Shown: positions 46,048 through 54,834 of the stretch, in pieces
How positions within the stretch are numbered: the first letter of the stretch is position 1
Layout: the number at the start of each line of letters is the position of its first letter
Origin: Peribacillus frigoritolerans
Lineage (GTDB): Bacteria > Bacillota > Bacilli > Bacillales > DSM-1321
Direction of reading: 5' to 3'
Assembly: GCF_030676415.1 (NCBI RefSeq)
Contig: NZ_JAUUTW010000007.1
Coordinates: 62,001-126,000, forward strand
DNA: 64,000 bases
Program-made: the position numbers and the translations under genes
Notes under the pieces: generated by a model
The model's input: the letters and a program-made list of their open reading frames with translations, nothing else
Told to the model about the DNA's origin: nothing
Database searches by the model: none

Positions 46048-46737
46048 ATGAATGAATTATCGTTATCTAATCGGATGCATGCAATTTTAGATAATAAACA
46101 ACAAGTTAAACATATGGAAAAAGGGCACTACCTTTTTCAGGAGAGCACCCCAGCAAGTGATTTGTATTACATTATAAAAGGGAAAGTGGAAGTGAGTAAG
46201 GTTGTTCCCGACGGTCGGGAATTAACTATACGCATTAGTGCGGAGAATGATTTAGTTGGGGAAACAGTCCTATTTTCTCAAAATCCTAAATATATGATGA
46301 ATGCAAAAATGATGGAAGATGGAACTGTTGCAGTTATTTCCAAACAAGCATTAGAAGAAAAAATCGCCTTCGATAGCCATCTTGCAGTTGAGATGATGAC
46401 ATGGTTATCCGCTCAAAACCGTAAAAATCAGGCTAAATTCCGTGATATGCTCCTACACGGTAAGAAAGGTGCATTTTACTCCACCCTGATCCGTTTATCA
46501 AATAGCTATGGCTCTGAAGCAGAAGACGGTAAAATTATCAATCTTCCCTTTACAAACCAAGAACTCGCCAATTTTTGCGGCACATCCCGCGAGGTAGTCA
46601 ATCGAATGCTCGCTCAATTAAGGAAAAACAATGTCATCTCCATCAAAAAGGGACGCATTACGATTCTTGACTTTGACTATTTAAAACAGGAAATCGACTG
46701 CGAAAACTGTCCAATAGAAATCTGTACCATCGATTAA
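46048..46737 (+). CDS. fnr: Crp/Fnr regulator with C-terminal Fe-S cluster motif (Fnr)
   Basis: 229 residues: cyclic nucleotide-binding-type sensor domain (about 15-140), a helix-turn-helix with FTNQELANFCGTSREVVNRML (about 175-195), and the C-terminal motif CENCPIEIC (Cys-x2-Cys-x4-Cys). In B. subtilis Fnr three C-terminal Cys plus an Asp bind a 4Fe-4S cluster that senses oxygen; the same spacing is seen here. ATG at 46048 is 8 nt after AAAGGTGG. No nar genes are next to it, but moaA, needed for the nitrate reductase cofactor, is. Confidence 0.88.
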   Translation: MNELSLSNRMHAILDNKQQVKHMEKGHYLFQESTPASDLYYIIKGKVEVSKVVPDGRELTIRISAENDLVGETVLFSQNPKYMMNAKMMEDGTVAVISKQALEEKIAFDSHLAVEMMTWLSAQNRKNQAKFRDMLLHGKKGAFYSTLIRLSNSYGSEAEDGKIINLPFTNQELANFCGTSREVVNRMLAQLRKNNVISIKKGRITILDFDYLKQEIDCENCPIEICTID

Positions 46738-46926
46738 TCCCACCCATAAAGCAGCCGTACATAATGCCTTACTGATCTTAAAATGATTGGCGTTTATTAC
46801 AGGCTAATCCATCCCTAGGACCATTGAATTATTTTCATTACCATATGTCCTATATAAAAATGCATAAAAAAAGTATAAAAATCGATTTCGTCCATTGACT
46901 GGCATCAGAGGTTTCTAACAACTATA

Positions 46927-46963
46927 CAAAAAAAGGGATGGCATAGCTGCCATCCCTTAATTT
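46927..46963. terminator. Terminator between fnr and moaA
   Basis: Perfect 11-bp stem (AAGGGATGGCA with TGCCATCCCTT), loop TAGC, T7 on the minus strand. Confidence 0.88.
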
Positions 46964-46995
46964 TCCATTCATTCGGAAAGGAGTACTTATGTATA

Positions 46996-48009
46996 TTACC
47001 CGCCAATGAATGACATTTCGATTTTTTCCTGTTTCTTCACTGTTCCCGCTGCCCGCTCATCCGAATAGCGGTCGTCCCTACGATTCCAAAGAGAAATGAT
47101 GAACCCCGTCAATTCTTCATCTGTCATGTCGGAACGGAGCAATGACTTCAAGTCATGTCCCTTTCCATTAAACAGGCATGTATATAAACTTCCATTAGCA
47201 GAAAGACGTGCACGTGTACAACTCGAACAAAAAGACTCGGATACCGAGGTTATGAAGCCCACTTCTGCAGTAGCGCCCTTATAACGGAAGCGTTTTGCCA
47301 CCTCTCCAAAATAATCTTCTTCAACCGGTTCAAGTTCGAATTCGGTTTGGAGCATCGCAAGCAGTTCTTTTTTCGTAATGACATTCTTCAACTGCCAGCC
47401 ATTTGTATGCCCGACATCCATGAACTCAATATAGCGTAATTGAATGCCCTCATTTTTACAAAATCGGGCCATCGGCAGGATTTGAGATTCATTGGTTTCT
47501 TTTTTCACTACCATATTCACTTTAACGCCAAGCCCGGCTTCTTTGGCAGCAGCGATGCCTTCAATAACAGGCTTTATGCCGATGTCCCTGCCGTTCATCT
47601 TCTTGAAAAGTTCATCATCGAGGCTGTCTAAGCTGATATTCACCCTCTGCAAACCAGCTGCCCTCAAATTTGCGGCATGTCTTTTCAAGAAGACACCATT
47701 CGTAGTCAATCCAATATCTTCAATACCATCAATTTTAACGAGATTTGAAATCAGAGTGGTAAGATCTCTCCGAAGTAATGGTTCCCCGCCCGTCAACCTT
47801 AGTTTTTTTACCCCTAAGCTTGCAAATATTTTAGAAAGCCTTACAATTTCCTCATAAGATAATAGCTCACTTTTAGGCAGGAACTGAAAATTCTCATGAA
47901 AGATTTCAGCAGGCATGCAATACTGGCAGCGAAAGTTACAGCGATCTATGACTGAAATCCTTAAATCCCTTAGCGGCCTGTCCAATGAATCTTTAATATG
48001 ACTGCTCAA
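46996..48009 (-). CDS. moaA: GTP 3',8-cyclase MoaA
   Basis: 337 residues. Radical SAM cluster motif CNFRCQYC (residues about 24-31) and the second C-terminal 4Fe-4S site ([20 protein letters not shown]), with the conserved GG end. It catalyses the first step of molybdenum cofactor synthesis. Start TTG at 48009 after AGGAGTGG. The other moa/moe genes are not in this window; the neighbour Fnr regulates anaerobic nitrate respiration in Bacilli, so the pairing may be functional. Confidence 0.95.
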   Translation of the reverse strand: MSSHIKDSLDRPLRDLRISVIDRCNFRCQYCMPAEIFHENFQFLPKSELLSYEEIVRLSKIFASLGVKKLRLTGGEPLLRRDLTTLISNLVKIDGIEDIGLTTNGVFLKRHAANLRAAGLQRVNISLDSLDDELFKKMNGRDIGIKPVIEGIAAAKEAGLGVKVNMVVKKETNESQILPMARFCKNEGIQLRYIEFMDVGHTNGWQLKNVITKKELLAMLQTEFELEPVEEDYFGEVAKRFRYKGATAEVGFITSVSESFCSSCTRARLSANGSLYTCLFNGKGHDLKSLLRSDMTDEELTGFIISLWNRRDDRYSDERAAGTVKKQEKIEMSFIGG

Positions 48010-48118
48010 TTAACCACTCCTAGCCAAAAGTATAAGAAAAAAACCAGACCATAAAAAGTGGTTCCATTGAATGGTTTCACCGTTTTTTGACTGGCTTTAC
48101 ATTTCTATTACAGAGTTA

Positions 48119-48427
48119 TTATTTGATTCCTAATGCAATTTTAGCATATCTGGACATTTTGTCTTTAGTCCATGGCGGACTCCAGACAATCTTCACATCC
48201 GTTTCCTTGACCTCGGGGATATCTTCCAGAACCAATTTAACTTGATCGACGATCGTCCCAGCCATCGGACAGCCCATTGCTGTCAATGTCATCGTTACCG
48301 TAGTCAAACCTTCCTCATCCATATCCACATCATATACCAAACCTAAATTAACGATATCTATACCAAGCTCTGGGTCAATGACCTGCTCCAAAGCTCCAAA
48401 AATAATGTCTTTTGTATCTTGATCCAC
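48119..48427 (-). CDS. yitW: MIP18/DUF59 iron-sulfur assembly factor YitW
   Basis: 102 residues of the DUF59 (SufT/PaaD-like) family: ALEQVIDPELGIDIVNLGLV and TMTLTAMGCPMAG with the conserved Cys, then VKIVWSPPW. These proteins help Fe-S cluster maturation. GTG at 48427 is 8 nt after AAAGGAG and gives the length of B. subtilis YitW; a GTG at 48436 overlaps the ribosome site. Neighbouring MoaA and Fnr both need Fe-S clusters, which may be chance. Confidence 0.88.
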   Translation of the reverse strand: MDQDTKDIIFGALEQVIDPELGIDIVNLGLVYDVDMDEEGLTTVTMTLTAMGCPMAGTIVDQVKLVLEDIPEVKETDVKIVWSPPWTKDKMSRYAKIALGIK

Positions 48428-48527
48428 TTCGATCACTCCTTTTATGGAAAATCTCTTCGTTTTAGATTGTCGGGTTCATCATTATATTATGTCCGTATTA
48501 GAATCATAACAGATTTTGAGTAAGTAC

Positions 48528-49316
48528 TTAAGCATTTTGCACAGTTGACAGCAAATGTTTCGCGAACCAGTCTGCAGTCATAAGCACGCCTTCTCTACTC
48601 ACCTTATGTCCAGCCTTAGGGTCAAGGATAAAATCAATTTTTTCATCTGCCTCATTATACCCTGCTTTGACCCCTTCATAAAAACGATATGCATGTTGAT
48701 AAGGAACAACCGGATCTTTGGCACCATGCCAAAAAAGAAGCGGACGGTTGGAAAGCTTATCCTGATTAAGACTCAAATCAAATGGCTTGAGCTGTTCAAT
48801 CACCTTGGCAACTTCCTCATCAGCAGCTGGGAAATTAACTTTCCTTTTCTTAATCTCCGCCATTTGGAGCTCTGCATACGCGACATATGATGGGTTTCCC
48901 ATTAAACTGACTCCGGCAGATATCCATTCATAAGCAGCCAAAGCCCCATTAGTCACTATCCCCCCCATGGAGGTACCTGCTACGCCAATTCTGTCAGGAT
49001 CAATTAATTTTCGGGATAATAAATCATCCTTCAACAAAGATAACTCCTGGATTGTCTGTAAAACCATTTCCCAAAAACGGGGCATCATTTGAGAATCACT
49101 TAAACCAGCTTCCCTTTCCCCATGATGAATCACATCGGGAAGAAGCACACGAAAACCCTTTTCAGCCAATAAATAAGCATAGTGAAGATTGTGTTCTTTT
49201 GCACTTTGAAAACCATGTATAAAAAGAATAATCGGCAATTCCTGATTGAAAGTGGTTTCTTCACCTAGGTGCAATACAGGAATATGTCCAATTAGTTCTT
49301 TTTCAATTATTATCAA
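48528..49316 (-). CDS. yitV: Alpha/beta hydrolase, putative esterase YitV
   Basis: 262 residues with a dienelactone-hydrolase-like alpha/beta fold: ILFIHGFQSAKE, the nucleophile elbow GVAGTSMGGIVTNGAL (GxSxG, Ser about 117), an acid near WHGAKDPVVPY and the His in DPKAGHKVS. Probable carboxylesterase of unknown substrate. Start TTG at 49316 behind GGAGGGG. Divergent from yitU, as in B. subtilis. Confidence 0.85.
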   Translation of the reverse strand: MIIIEKELIGHIPVLHLGEETTFNQELPIILFIHGFQSAKEHNLHYAYLLAEKGFRVLLPDVIHHGEREAGLSDSQMMPRFWEMVLQTIQELSLLKDDLLSRKLIDPDRIGVAGTSMGGIVTNGALAAYEWISAGVSLMGNPSYVAYAELQMAEIKKRKVNFPAADEEVAKVIEQLKPFDLSLNQDKLSNRPLLFWHGAKDPVVPYQHAYRFYEGVKAGYNEADEKIDFILDPKAGHKVSREGVLMTADWFAKHLLSTVQNA

Positions 49317-49546
49317 GTTAACCCCTCCGAATAATTTGTTCCGGTCTTTTCAATACCATTATCAAAATGGCATTGGCTTTCATCATTCCATTCCTTTAAA
49401 CCTGAGCATCGCTTTAATTATCATAATCCTGGATATAGTAATATCATACAGGAATGCATAAAGAATGAAAAAGATTTACATTTACTTTAAAATAGGCTTA
49501 ACAATATTTGCCTATAATGAAATCAAAAAGAACAGAAGGTGTGTAC

Positions 49547-50362
49547 ATGGCTGAGAAACATTTAATCGTATTGGATCTTGATGGTACTCTACTTACAGAT
49601 AACAAAACAATTTCTTCAAGGACTAAAAAAACACTCCTAAAACTAAAAGAAGATGGACACGAAGTTATGATCGCTACCGGGCGTCCCTTTCGCTCAAGTG
49701 AACTTTATTACCGGGAATTGGGGTTGACTACACCAATCGTTAATTTCAATGGCGCTTTCGTCCATCACCCATTACATACAAGCTGGGGGGTATACCACTC
49801 TCCCCTGGATATAAGTGTTGCGAAAGATATTGTTGAAGCGTGTGATCAGTTTAAATATCACAACATCATTGCAGAAGTCCGGGATGAAGTTTATGTTCAT
49901 TATCATGATGAAAAGTTGATGAACATGTTCAATGTAGGAAATCCGATCATGAAGACAGGTGACTTGCGCAATTACCTTCAGGATTCCCCAACTTCGATGC
50001 TAATTCACACAGATAGTGAATTCGTAGGACAGATTCGCCAGCATTTATCCGATGTCCATGCAGAATTGGTCGACCATCGCCGCTGGGCAGAGCCTTTTCA
50101 TATTATCGAAATAATAAAAAGCGGGTTAAGTAAAGCCGTAGGTCTAAAGCGCGTATCCAACTATCTGGAAATTCCTCAAAACAGGATAATCGCTTTCGGT
50201 GATGAAGATAATGATTTGGAAATGCTCGATTACGCGGGAACCGGGGTGGCCATGGGAAATGCGATCTCACCAGTAAAAACGGTAGCAAATATGACTACAT
50301 TGACGAATGAAGAAGATGGTATAGCCGTCTTCCTCGAAGAAAAATTCAATATAAAAGCCTAA
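49547..50362 (+). CDS. yitU: HAD-superfamily Cof-type phosphatase YitU
   Basis: 271 residues with the HAD nucleophile motif VLDLDGTLLTDN at the N terminus, a C2B-type cap (about 85-190), and the C-terminal FGDEDNDLEMLDYAG metal motif. Cof-type HAD enzymes dephosphorylate small metabolites such as flavin precursors and sugar phosphates. ATG at 49547 follows AAGGTG; a TATAAT lies at 49513. Confidence 0.88.
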   Translation: MAEKHLIVLDLDGTLLTDNKTISSRTKKTLLKLKEDGHEVMIATGRPFRSSELYYRELGLTTPIVNFNGAFVHHPLHTSWGVYHSPLDISVAKDIVEACDQFKYHNIIAEVRDEVYVHYHDEKLMNMFNVGNPIMKTGDLRNYLQDSPTSMLIHTDSEFVGQIRQHLSDVHAELVDHRRWAEPFHIIEIIKSGLSKAVGLKRVSNYLEIPQNRIIAFGDEDNDLEMLDYAGTGVAMGNAISPVKTVANMTTLTNEEDGIAVFLEEKFNIKA

Positions 50363-50466
50363 TACGTCAATTTTTACCTTCATAAGATCTATCTTTCAAG
50401 CCAAACTAATAAGGACAACAGCTTCCATTCCGTTGTCGACTACGCTCAGAATCGGAGGAGATAAGA

Positions 50467-50619
50467 ATGGGTAAAAGCAGTAAATCTAAACGATTTGTAC
50501 AGCAAGGCAAAGAAAGTGTTGCCAGGCATGCCGAAAAAATCCCTTATCACACTACGTTTGAAGAGGCTGAAAAAGACAGGTTAAGAATTATGTCTGAACA
50601 AAGCTATGGTGGCTTCTAA
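50467..50619 (+). CDS. Small basic protein, unknown function
   Basis: 50 codons, ATG at 50467 behind GGAGGAG (6 nt). The product starts with a Lys/Ser-rich stretch (MGKSSKSKRFVQQGKESVAR) and ends QSYGGF. Its stop overlaps the next start (TAATG), so the two small genes are coupled. Too short for most gene callers, but ribosome site, coupling and codon pattern support it. I do not recognise a family. Confidence 0.7.
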   Translation: MGKSSKSKRFVQQGKESVARHAEKIPYHTTFEEAEKDRLRIMSEQSYGGF

Positions 50620-50810
50620 TGGGAAACAAATTATTCCAGAAGGCTAGGGAATTTGTTGAAGAAGCTCTCCACTCTGAGCATGACGGTGACCAGCAAAAGA
50701 CAGAGGAAATCGCTAAAAACGCTCTTTCATCAGCCTTTGCCAATACGACCGAGGCCGAAAAAGAACAACTGCGAGAACTTCAGGAAGAGCTGGAAAACCA
50801 CTCTAAATAA
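50619..50810 (+). CDS. Small helical protein, DUF3813-like
   Basis: 63 residues, acidic and helix-rich: LFQKAREFVEEALHSE then QQKTEEIAKNALSSAFANTT and AEKEQLRELQEELENH. This recalls the DUF3813 family of short Bacillus proteins; the assignment is from memory. ATG overlaps the previous stop. Followed by a 14-bp stem hairpin. Confidence 0.72.
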   Translation: MGNKLFQKAREFVEEALHSEHDGDQQKTEEIAKNALSSAFANTTEAEKEQLRELQEELENHSK

Positions 50811-50811
50811 C

Positions 50812-50846
50812 GTGAAAGCCTCCAGGAATAATCCTGGAGGCTTTCG
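50812..50846. terminator. Hairpin after the small gene pair
   Basis: Perfect 14-bp stem (GAAAGCCTCCAGGA with TCCTGGAGGCTTTC), loop ATAA; T run interrupted by C and G. Confidence 0.75.
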
Positions 50847-50946
50847 CTTTGTTTTCATCAATTGTTATTTCGTGCTCCTTTTTCACCGATCTCTTTATAA
50901 AAATTTTTAACCATGGGGATCAGGTGGCCTTGATTTTTTGTTAATA

Positions 50947-51789
50947 TCATTCCCTGCGGAAAGTTCCAACAATGCCTGAAGTTTCAATGATGTTTGTGAA
51001 AGCGTGTGGATCCACTTCCTTGATGATCCGTTCAAGGTCATATAGTTCATACCTTGTAATGACAATCAATAACATTTCCTTAGTTTCGTTAGTGAACGCC
51101 CCTTTTGCGGGAACCCTTGTAATTCCGCGAACTAACTTAGCATGGATTGCCTGTTTAAGCTCTTCGCTTTTCTTTGTAATGATCATGGCCGTAAGCTTTT
51201 CATGACGCGTATGTATCGCGTCAACGACACGGGTCGATGTGTAAAGGGTAACAAGTGTGTACAAAGCTTTTTCCGGTCCATAAACAGCACCTGCCGTTAC
51301 TATGATCACGCCATTCAGCAGAAATAAATAAGTACCCACAGGTTTATCTTTCTTTCGTGACAGAAGCATGGCGATAATATCCATTCCGCCAGTCGATGCA
51401 CCGTATTTCAAGGTGATCCCCACACCTACTGCAGCTATGACTCCGCCAAATACCGCATTTAATAATATGTCAGGTGACCAGCGTGTAATCGGAATGATTT
51501 CCATAAAGAAGGACATCAAGACAACGCTGAGGAAACTATAAAAAGTGAAAGACTTTCCAACCTTTCGCCAAGCAATGATCGTTACTGGAATGTTCAATAA
51601 AAGCAATAGAATACCTGTCGATACATTAAAAGGAGCAAAAGAACCAATCATCCTCGATAGAAGCTGGGCCACTCCTGTAAAGCCGCTTGCATATACGTTT
51701 GCCGGTATTAGAAAAAAGTTCATTGCGATAGCATTCAGTAATGCTCCGACCACAACTATGATAATTTTCTTCATTTCACCACTGTACAT
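50947..51789 (-). CDS. yitT: YitT family membrane protein
   Basis: 280 residues. Five hydrophobic segments in the first 190 residues (for example KKIIIVVVGALLNAIAMNFF and FSTVM-like AVFGGVIAAVGVGITLKYGA) and a C-terminal DUF2179 cytosolic domain (about 210-280, ELKQAIHAKLVRGITRVPAKG). Family members are conserved in Firmicutes; transport substrate unknown. ATG at 51789 is 7 nt behind GGAGG. Divergent from yitS. Confidence 0.87.
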   Translation of the reverse strand: MYSGEMKKIIIVVVGALLNAIAMNFFLIPANVYASGFTGVAQLLSRMIGSFAPFNVSTGILLLLLNIPVTIIAWRKVGKSFTFYSFLSVVLMSFFMEIIPITRWSPDILLNAVFGGVIAAVGVGITLKYGASTGGMDIIAMLLSRKKDKPVGTYLFLLNGVIIVTAGAVYGPEKALYTLVTLYTSTRVVDAIHTRHEKLTAMIITKKSEELKQAIHAKLVRGITRVPAKGAFTNETKEMLLIVITRYELYDLERIIKEVDPHAFTNIIETSGIVGTFRRE

Positions 51790-51944
51790 CCTAAAACCTC
51801 CATTTCACCCTTATTCTATTATCTTTTTACCCTTAATTATTTATTCTATTTACGAAGAGATTGAATTTTTACCGGTACGTGCTACACTAAAAAGTAGAGT
51901 GACCACTCATTTTCTAAAAATTGTAAAAAGAAAGCAGGTGTATT

Positions 51945-52811
51945 ATGGCTATCACAATTCTTGCAGATAGTGCATGTGATTTGCCGTTGTCTTTCTATAA
52001 GGAAAACAATGTTTCATTAATCCCTTTACAAGTCCATCTTGACGGGAAAAATTATGAAGATTTACTTACCATTAATTCTCACGAAGTCTATCAGGCGATG
52101 ATTGAGGGAAAAGCCCCGAAAACATCGCAAGCTTCTCCAGAATACTTTATAGAACTTTTCACACAGTTTGCCAAGGAGAAAAAACAAGGGATTTATATAG
52201 CCTTTTCCTCTGAGTTATCAGGAACATATCAAACGGCAGTAATGATCCTTAATCAGGTGAAGGAAGAGTACCCTGACCTTGATATTGAAATCGTCAATAC
52301 GAAATGCGCTTCGATGGGCGTCGGTTTAATTGTAAAGAAAGCAGCCGATCTGGCAGCAAACGGTGCAACTAAAGAAGAAATCCTGGCTGACATCGAATTC
52401 CAAACCCGGCATATGGAGCATCTATTCACTGTAGATAACCTTGAATATTTGGCCCGTGGCGGCCGCATCTCCAAGACATCTGCCCTTGTTGGCGGTTTAT
52501 TAAACATTAAACCGTTATTGCATGTTGAAGAGGGGAAGCTTGTTCCGCTTGAAAAAATACGCGGCAAAAAGAAATTGATTAAACGTGTAATCGAATTAAT
52601 GCACGAAAGAGGCAAAAATTTAACAACCCAAACGATTGCCATCAGTCACGGTGATGATGAAGCAACGGCCCTGGAATGGAAGGAAGCCATCCAAAATGAA
52701 TTTGGGACGACAGATTTCATGATCCATACAATTGGCTCCGTCATCGGTGCACATGCCGGTCCTGGTACAATTGCCCTCTTCTTCTTAAACGATACCCCTG
52801 AGAAATCATAA
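51945..52811 (+). CDS. yitS: DegV family fatty-acid-binding protein YitS
   Basis: 288 residues with the DegV start ILADSACDLPLSFYKENNV and the ligand-side segments YIAFSSELSGTYQTA and NLEYLARGGRISKTSALVGG. DegV (FakB-type) proteins bind a fatty acid and present it to the FakA kinase; the FakA partner is not in the window. GCAGGTG precedes the ATG. Downstream is a hairpin that also holds the ribosome site of the next small gene. Confidence 0.88.
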   Translation: MAITILADSACDLPLSFYKENNVSLIPLQVHLDGKNYEDLLTINSHEVYQAMIEGKAPKTSQASPEYFIELFTQFAKEKKQGIYIAFSSELSGTYQTAVMILNQVKEEYPDLDIEIVNTKCASMGVGLIVKKAADLAANGATKEEILADIEFQTRHMEHLFTVDNLEYLARGGRISKTSALVGGLLNIKPLLHVEEGKLVPLEKIRGKKKLIKRVIELMHERGKNLTTQTIAISHGDDEATALEWKEAIQNEFGTTDFMIHTIGSVIGAHAGPGTIALFFLNDTPEKS

Positions 52812-52819
52812 ACATACAT

Positions 52820-52872
52820 ACTCCCTTCCATAATTGTGAACAATATATATTGATCAGATAATGGAAGGGAGT
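52820..52872 (+). promoter_or_regulatory. Long hairpin that buries the ribosome site of the next gene
   Basis: ACTCCCTTCCAT (52820-52831) is perfectly complementary to ATGGAAGGGAGT (52861-52872) across 29 nt. The right arm contains GGAAGGGAG, the ribosome site of the small gene at 52880, and is followed by TTTTCT. It could act as terminator of yitS and as a translational switch for the small gene. Confidence 0.55.
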
Positions 52873-52879
52873 TTTCTCT

Positions 52880-53011
52880 ATGTCAAAAACAACCGATGAC
52901 AATAAAAGGCCAAAAGATAACCAAGCGAGAAATGCTGAAAAAAATATCGCCTATCAGGAAAACCTTGCTGCAGGTAAGCACTCCTATTCGAAGAAAACGG
53001 ACCATAAATGA
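52880..53011 (+). CDS. Very small hydrophilic protein, unknown function
   Basis: 43 residues: MSKTTDDNKRPKDNQARNAE then KNIAYQENLAAGKHSYSKKT; highly charged and probably unstructured, similar in character to small stress or spore proteins, but no family is assigned. Ribosome site GGAAGGGAG lies 8 nt before the ATG and inside a hairpin stem. Immediately followed by a terminator. Confidence 0.6.
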   Translation: MSKTTDDNKRPKDNQARNAEKNIAYQENLAAGKHSYSKKTDHK

Positions 53012-53039
53012 AGCGCGGGGCTTGTCCCCTCGCTTTTTT
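53011..53039 (+). terminator. Terminator after the 43-residue gene
   Basis: AGCG-GGGG pairs with CCCC-CGCT with one mismatch on each arm and is followed by T6. Confidence 0.78.
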
Positions 53040-53114
53040 AATATGGTTTAGATAGTTGTCTTCCTAACACACTTTCTCTATAATAAAGGAAATAAACCCT
53101 GCTGGAGGTAAGTG

Positions 53115-53606
53115 ATGGCAAAGGAAAATTCATTTGATATTGTTTCGAAAGTAGACTTTTCAGAGGTAACGAATGCAGTTACCATGGCTATGAAGGAAAT
53201 ACAGACTCGCTATGATTTTAAAGGGAGCATAAGCAGCATCACCATTGAAAAAGAAGACCTGGTTCTAGTATCCGACGATGAATATAAGCTTGAACAGCTG
53301 AAGGATGTTCTCATCAGTAAGCTCATTAAACGTGACGTACCCGTCAAGAACCTGGATTATGGCAAATTAGAAGGAGCTTCTGGCGGAACCGTTCGCCAAC
53401 GGGCTAAGTTAATTCAAGGCATCGATAAAGAGCAAGCAAAAAAAATCAATACCATCATTAAAAATAGCGGTCTTAAAGTGAAAAGCCAAATCCAAGATGA
53501 TCAAATCCGTGTTACCGGTAAGAACCGGGATGATTTACAAGGAATCATTTCCGCAATCCGGGGCGCTGATCTGTCCATTGATGTACAATTCTTAAATTAC
53601 CGCTAA
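53115..53606 (+). CDS. yitK: YajQ/UPF0234 nucleotide-binding protein (YitK)
   Basis: 163 residues matching Yaj[47 protein letters not shown] and a final [15 protein letters not shown]. YajQ proteins bind nucleotides or nucleic acid, and some bind cyclic di-GMP; role in Bacillus unclear. ATG at 53115 has GGAGG 7 nt before. A short T-rich hairpin follows near 53612-53645. Confidence 0.92.
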   Translation: MAKENSFDIVSKVDFSEVTNAVTMAMKEIQTRYDFKGSISSITIEKEDLVLVSDDEYKLEQLKDVLISKLIKRDVPVKNLDYGKLEGASGGTVRQRAKLIQGIDKEQAKKINTIIKNSGLKVKSQIQDDQIRVTGKNRDDLQGIISAIRGADLSIDVQFLNYR

Positions 53607-53781
53607 GTATGAAGGCCTCACCTGCTTTGGGTGGGTCTTTTTTTATTTATCATCATTGCCTCAATAGCGGTCATCCCCCCTTTTCTTCAAATGAATCTCC
53701 TTCATGGAACATGGAAAGACTAGTCATGTTCCCTTAGTTATATAAATAATCACCCATGATTTATTTGGTCATTTTTTCCAT

Positions 53782-53808
53782 GTTTTCTTTTTTCTAAAAA
53801 AAGGAATA
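53782..53808 (+). promoter_or_regulatory. Possible sigma-B promoter before the short-chain dehydrogenase gene
   Basis: GTTTTC at 53782-53787 and GGAATA at 53803-53808 with 15-nt spacing resemble the sigma-B pattern (GTTTAA ... GGGTAT). B. subtilis homologues YhdF/YhxC belong to the general stress group, as I recall, which fits. Weak evidence. Confidence 0.35.
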
Positions 53809-53846
53809 GAAAAAGCGTAGATAATTAAACAGGAGGCGTTTATATC

Positions 53847-54722
53847 TTGACTACTCAAAACCAAAATCAGAACAAACAAGGATTTCCACCTCAACATCAG
53901 CAGCATCAACCTGGATTGGAAACAAAAATGGAACCGAATCCTGATTCAGTTAAAGCTGCCTACAAAGGAAGCGGCAAACTAAAAGGTAAAACGGCAATCA
54001 TAACAGGAGGAGACAGTGGAATCGGTAAATCGGTTGCCATTTACTACGCTAAAGAAGGAGCGAATGTGACTGTTGCATACTTGGATGAACACGAGGATGC
54101 CAAAGCGACAAAAGAATTGATCGAAAAAGAAGGCCAGAAATGTTTACTCATTTCCGGTGATATCGGTGATGAAGCCTTCTGCCAGGATGTCGTCAAAAAA
54201 ACGGTTGATGAATTTGGCGGTTTGGACATTCTAGTCAACAACGCCGGAGAACAGCACGTGCAAACAAGTATCCTTGACATTTCAGCTGAACAATTGGAAA
54301 AAACGTTCCGCACGAATATTTTCTCGATGTTCCACTTAACTAAAGCTGCATTGAAGCACCTTAAAAAAGGAAGCAGCATCATTAATACAACCTCTATCAC
54401 AGCCTATCAAGGCAACCCAAAACTAATCGATTACTCTTCAACAAAAGGTGCGATACTGGCATTTACAAGAGCCCTGTCGAACTCCATTTCAAAAGATGGC
54501 ATCAGAGTGAACGGTGTGGCGCCAGGACCGATTTGGACACCGCTGATTCCTGCCTCATTCGGTGAAGAGGATGTTGCCAAATTCGGACAGGATACTCCAA
54601 TGGGCCGCGCAGGGCAGCCAGAGGAATTAGCACCAGCCTATGTATATTTGGCAAGCGATGATTCATCCTATGTCAGCGGACAAGTCATCCATGTAAACGG
54701 CGGAACCGTTGTAAACGGATAA
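53847..54722 (+). CDS. Short-chain dehydrogenase/oxidoreductase (YhdF/YhxC-like)
   Basis: 291 residues. A hydrophilic, Gln-rich N-terminal tail (first 40 residues) precedes a classical SDR domain: ITGGDSGIGKSVAIYYAKEG (cofactor loop), NNAGEQHV, the Ser-Tyr-Lys catalytic set in TTSITAYQGNPKLIDYSSTK, and NGVAPGPIWTPL. Likely NADP-dependent general-stress oxidoreductase; substrate unknown. Start TTG at 53847 behind AGGAGGCG. Confidence 0.85.
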   Translation: MTTQNQNQNKQGFPPQHQQHQPGLETKMEPNPDSVKAAYKGSGKLKGKTAIITGGDSGIGKSVAIYYAKEGANVTVAYLDEHEDAKATKELIEKEGQKCLLISGDIGDEAFCQDVVKKTVDEFGGLDILVNNAGEQHVQTSILDISAEQLEKTFRTNIFSMFHLTKAALKHLKKGSSIINTTSITAYQGNPKLIDYSSTKGAILAFTRALSNSISKDGIRVNGVAPGPIWTPLIPASFGEEDVAKFGQDTPMGRAGQPEELAPAYVYLASDDSSYVSGQVIHVNGGTVVNG

Positions 54723-54737
54723 GGCCTTACCTTTCCA

Positions 54738-54770
54738 AAAGCAGTGGATTTCACAAATCCACTGCTTTTA
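54738..54770. terminator. Terminator after the SDR gene
   Basis: Perfect 15-bp stem (AAAAGCAGTGGATTT with its complement), loop CAC. Confidence 0.88.
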
Positions 54771-54834
54771 CTCTTTCAAGCAGGATATTTCCGGTTAACG
54801 CGGAATATATGAATGGGAAGGAGTGGAGTCATTT

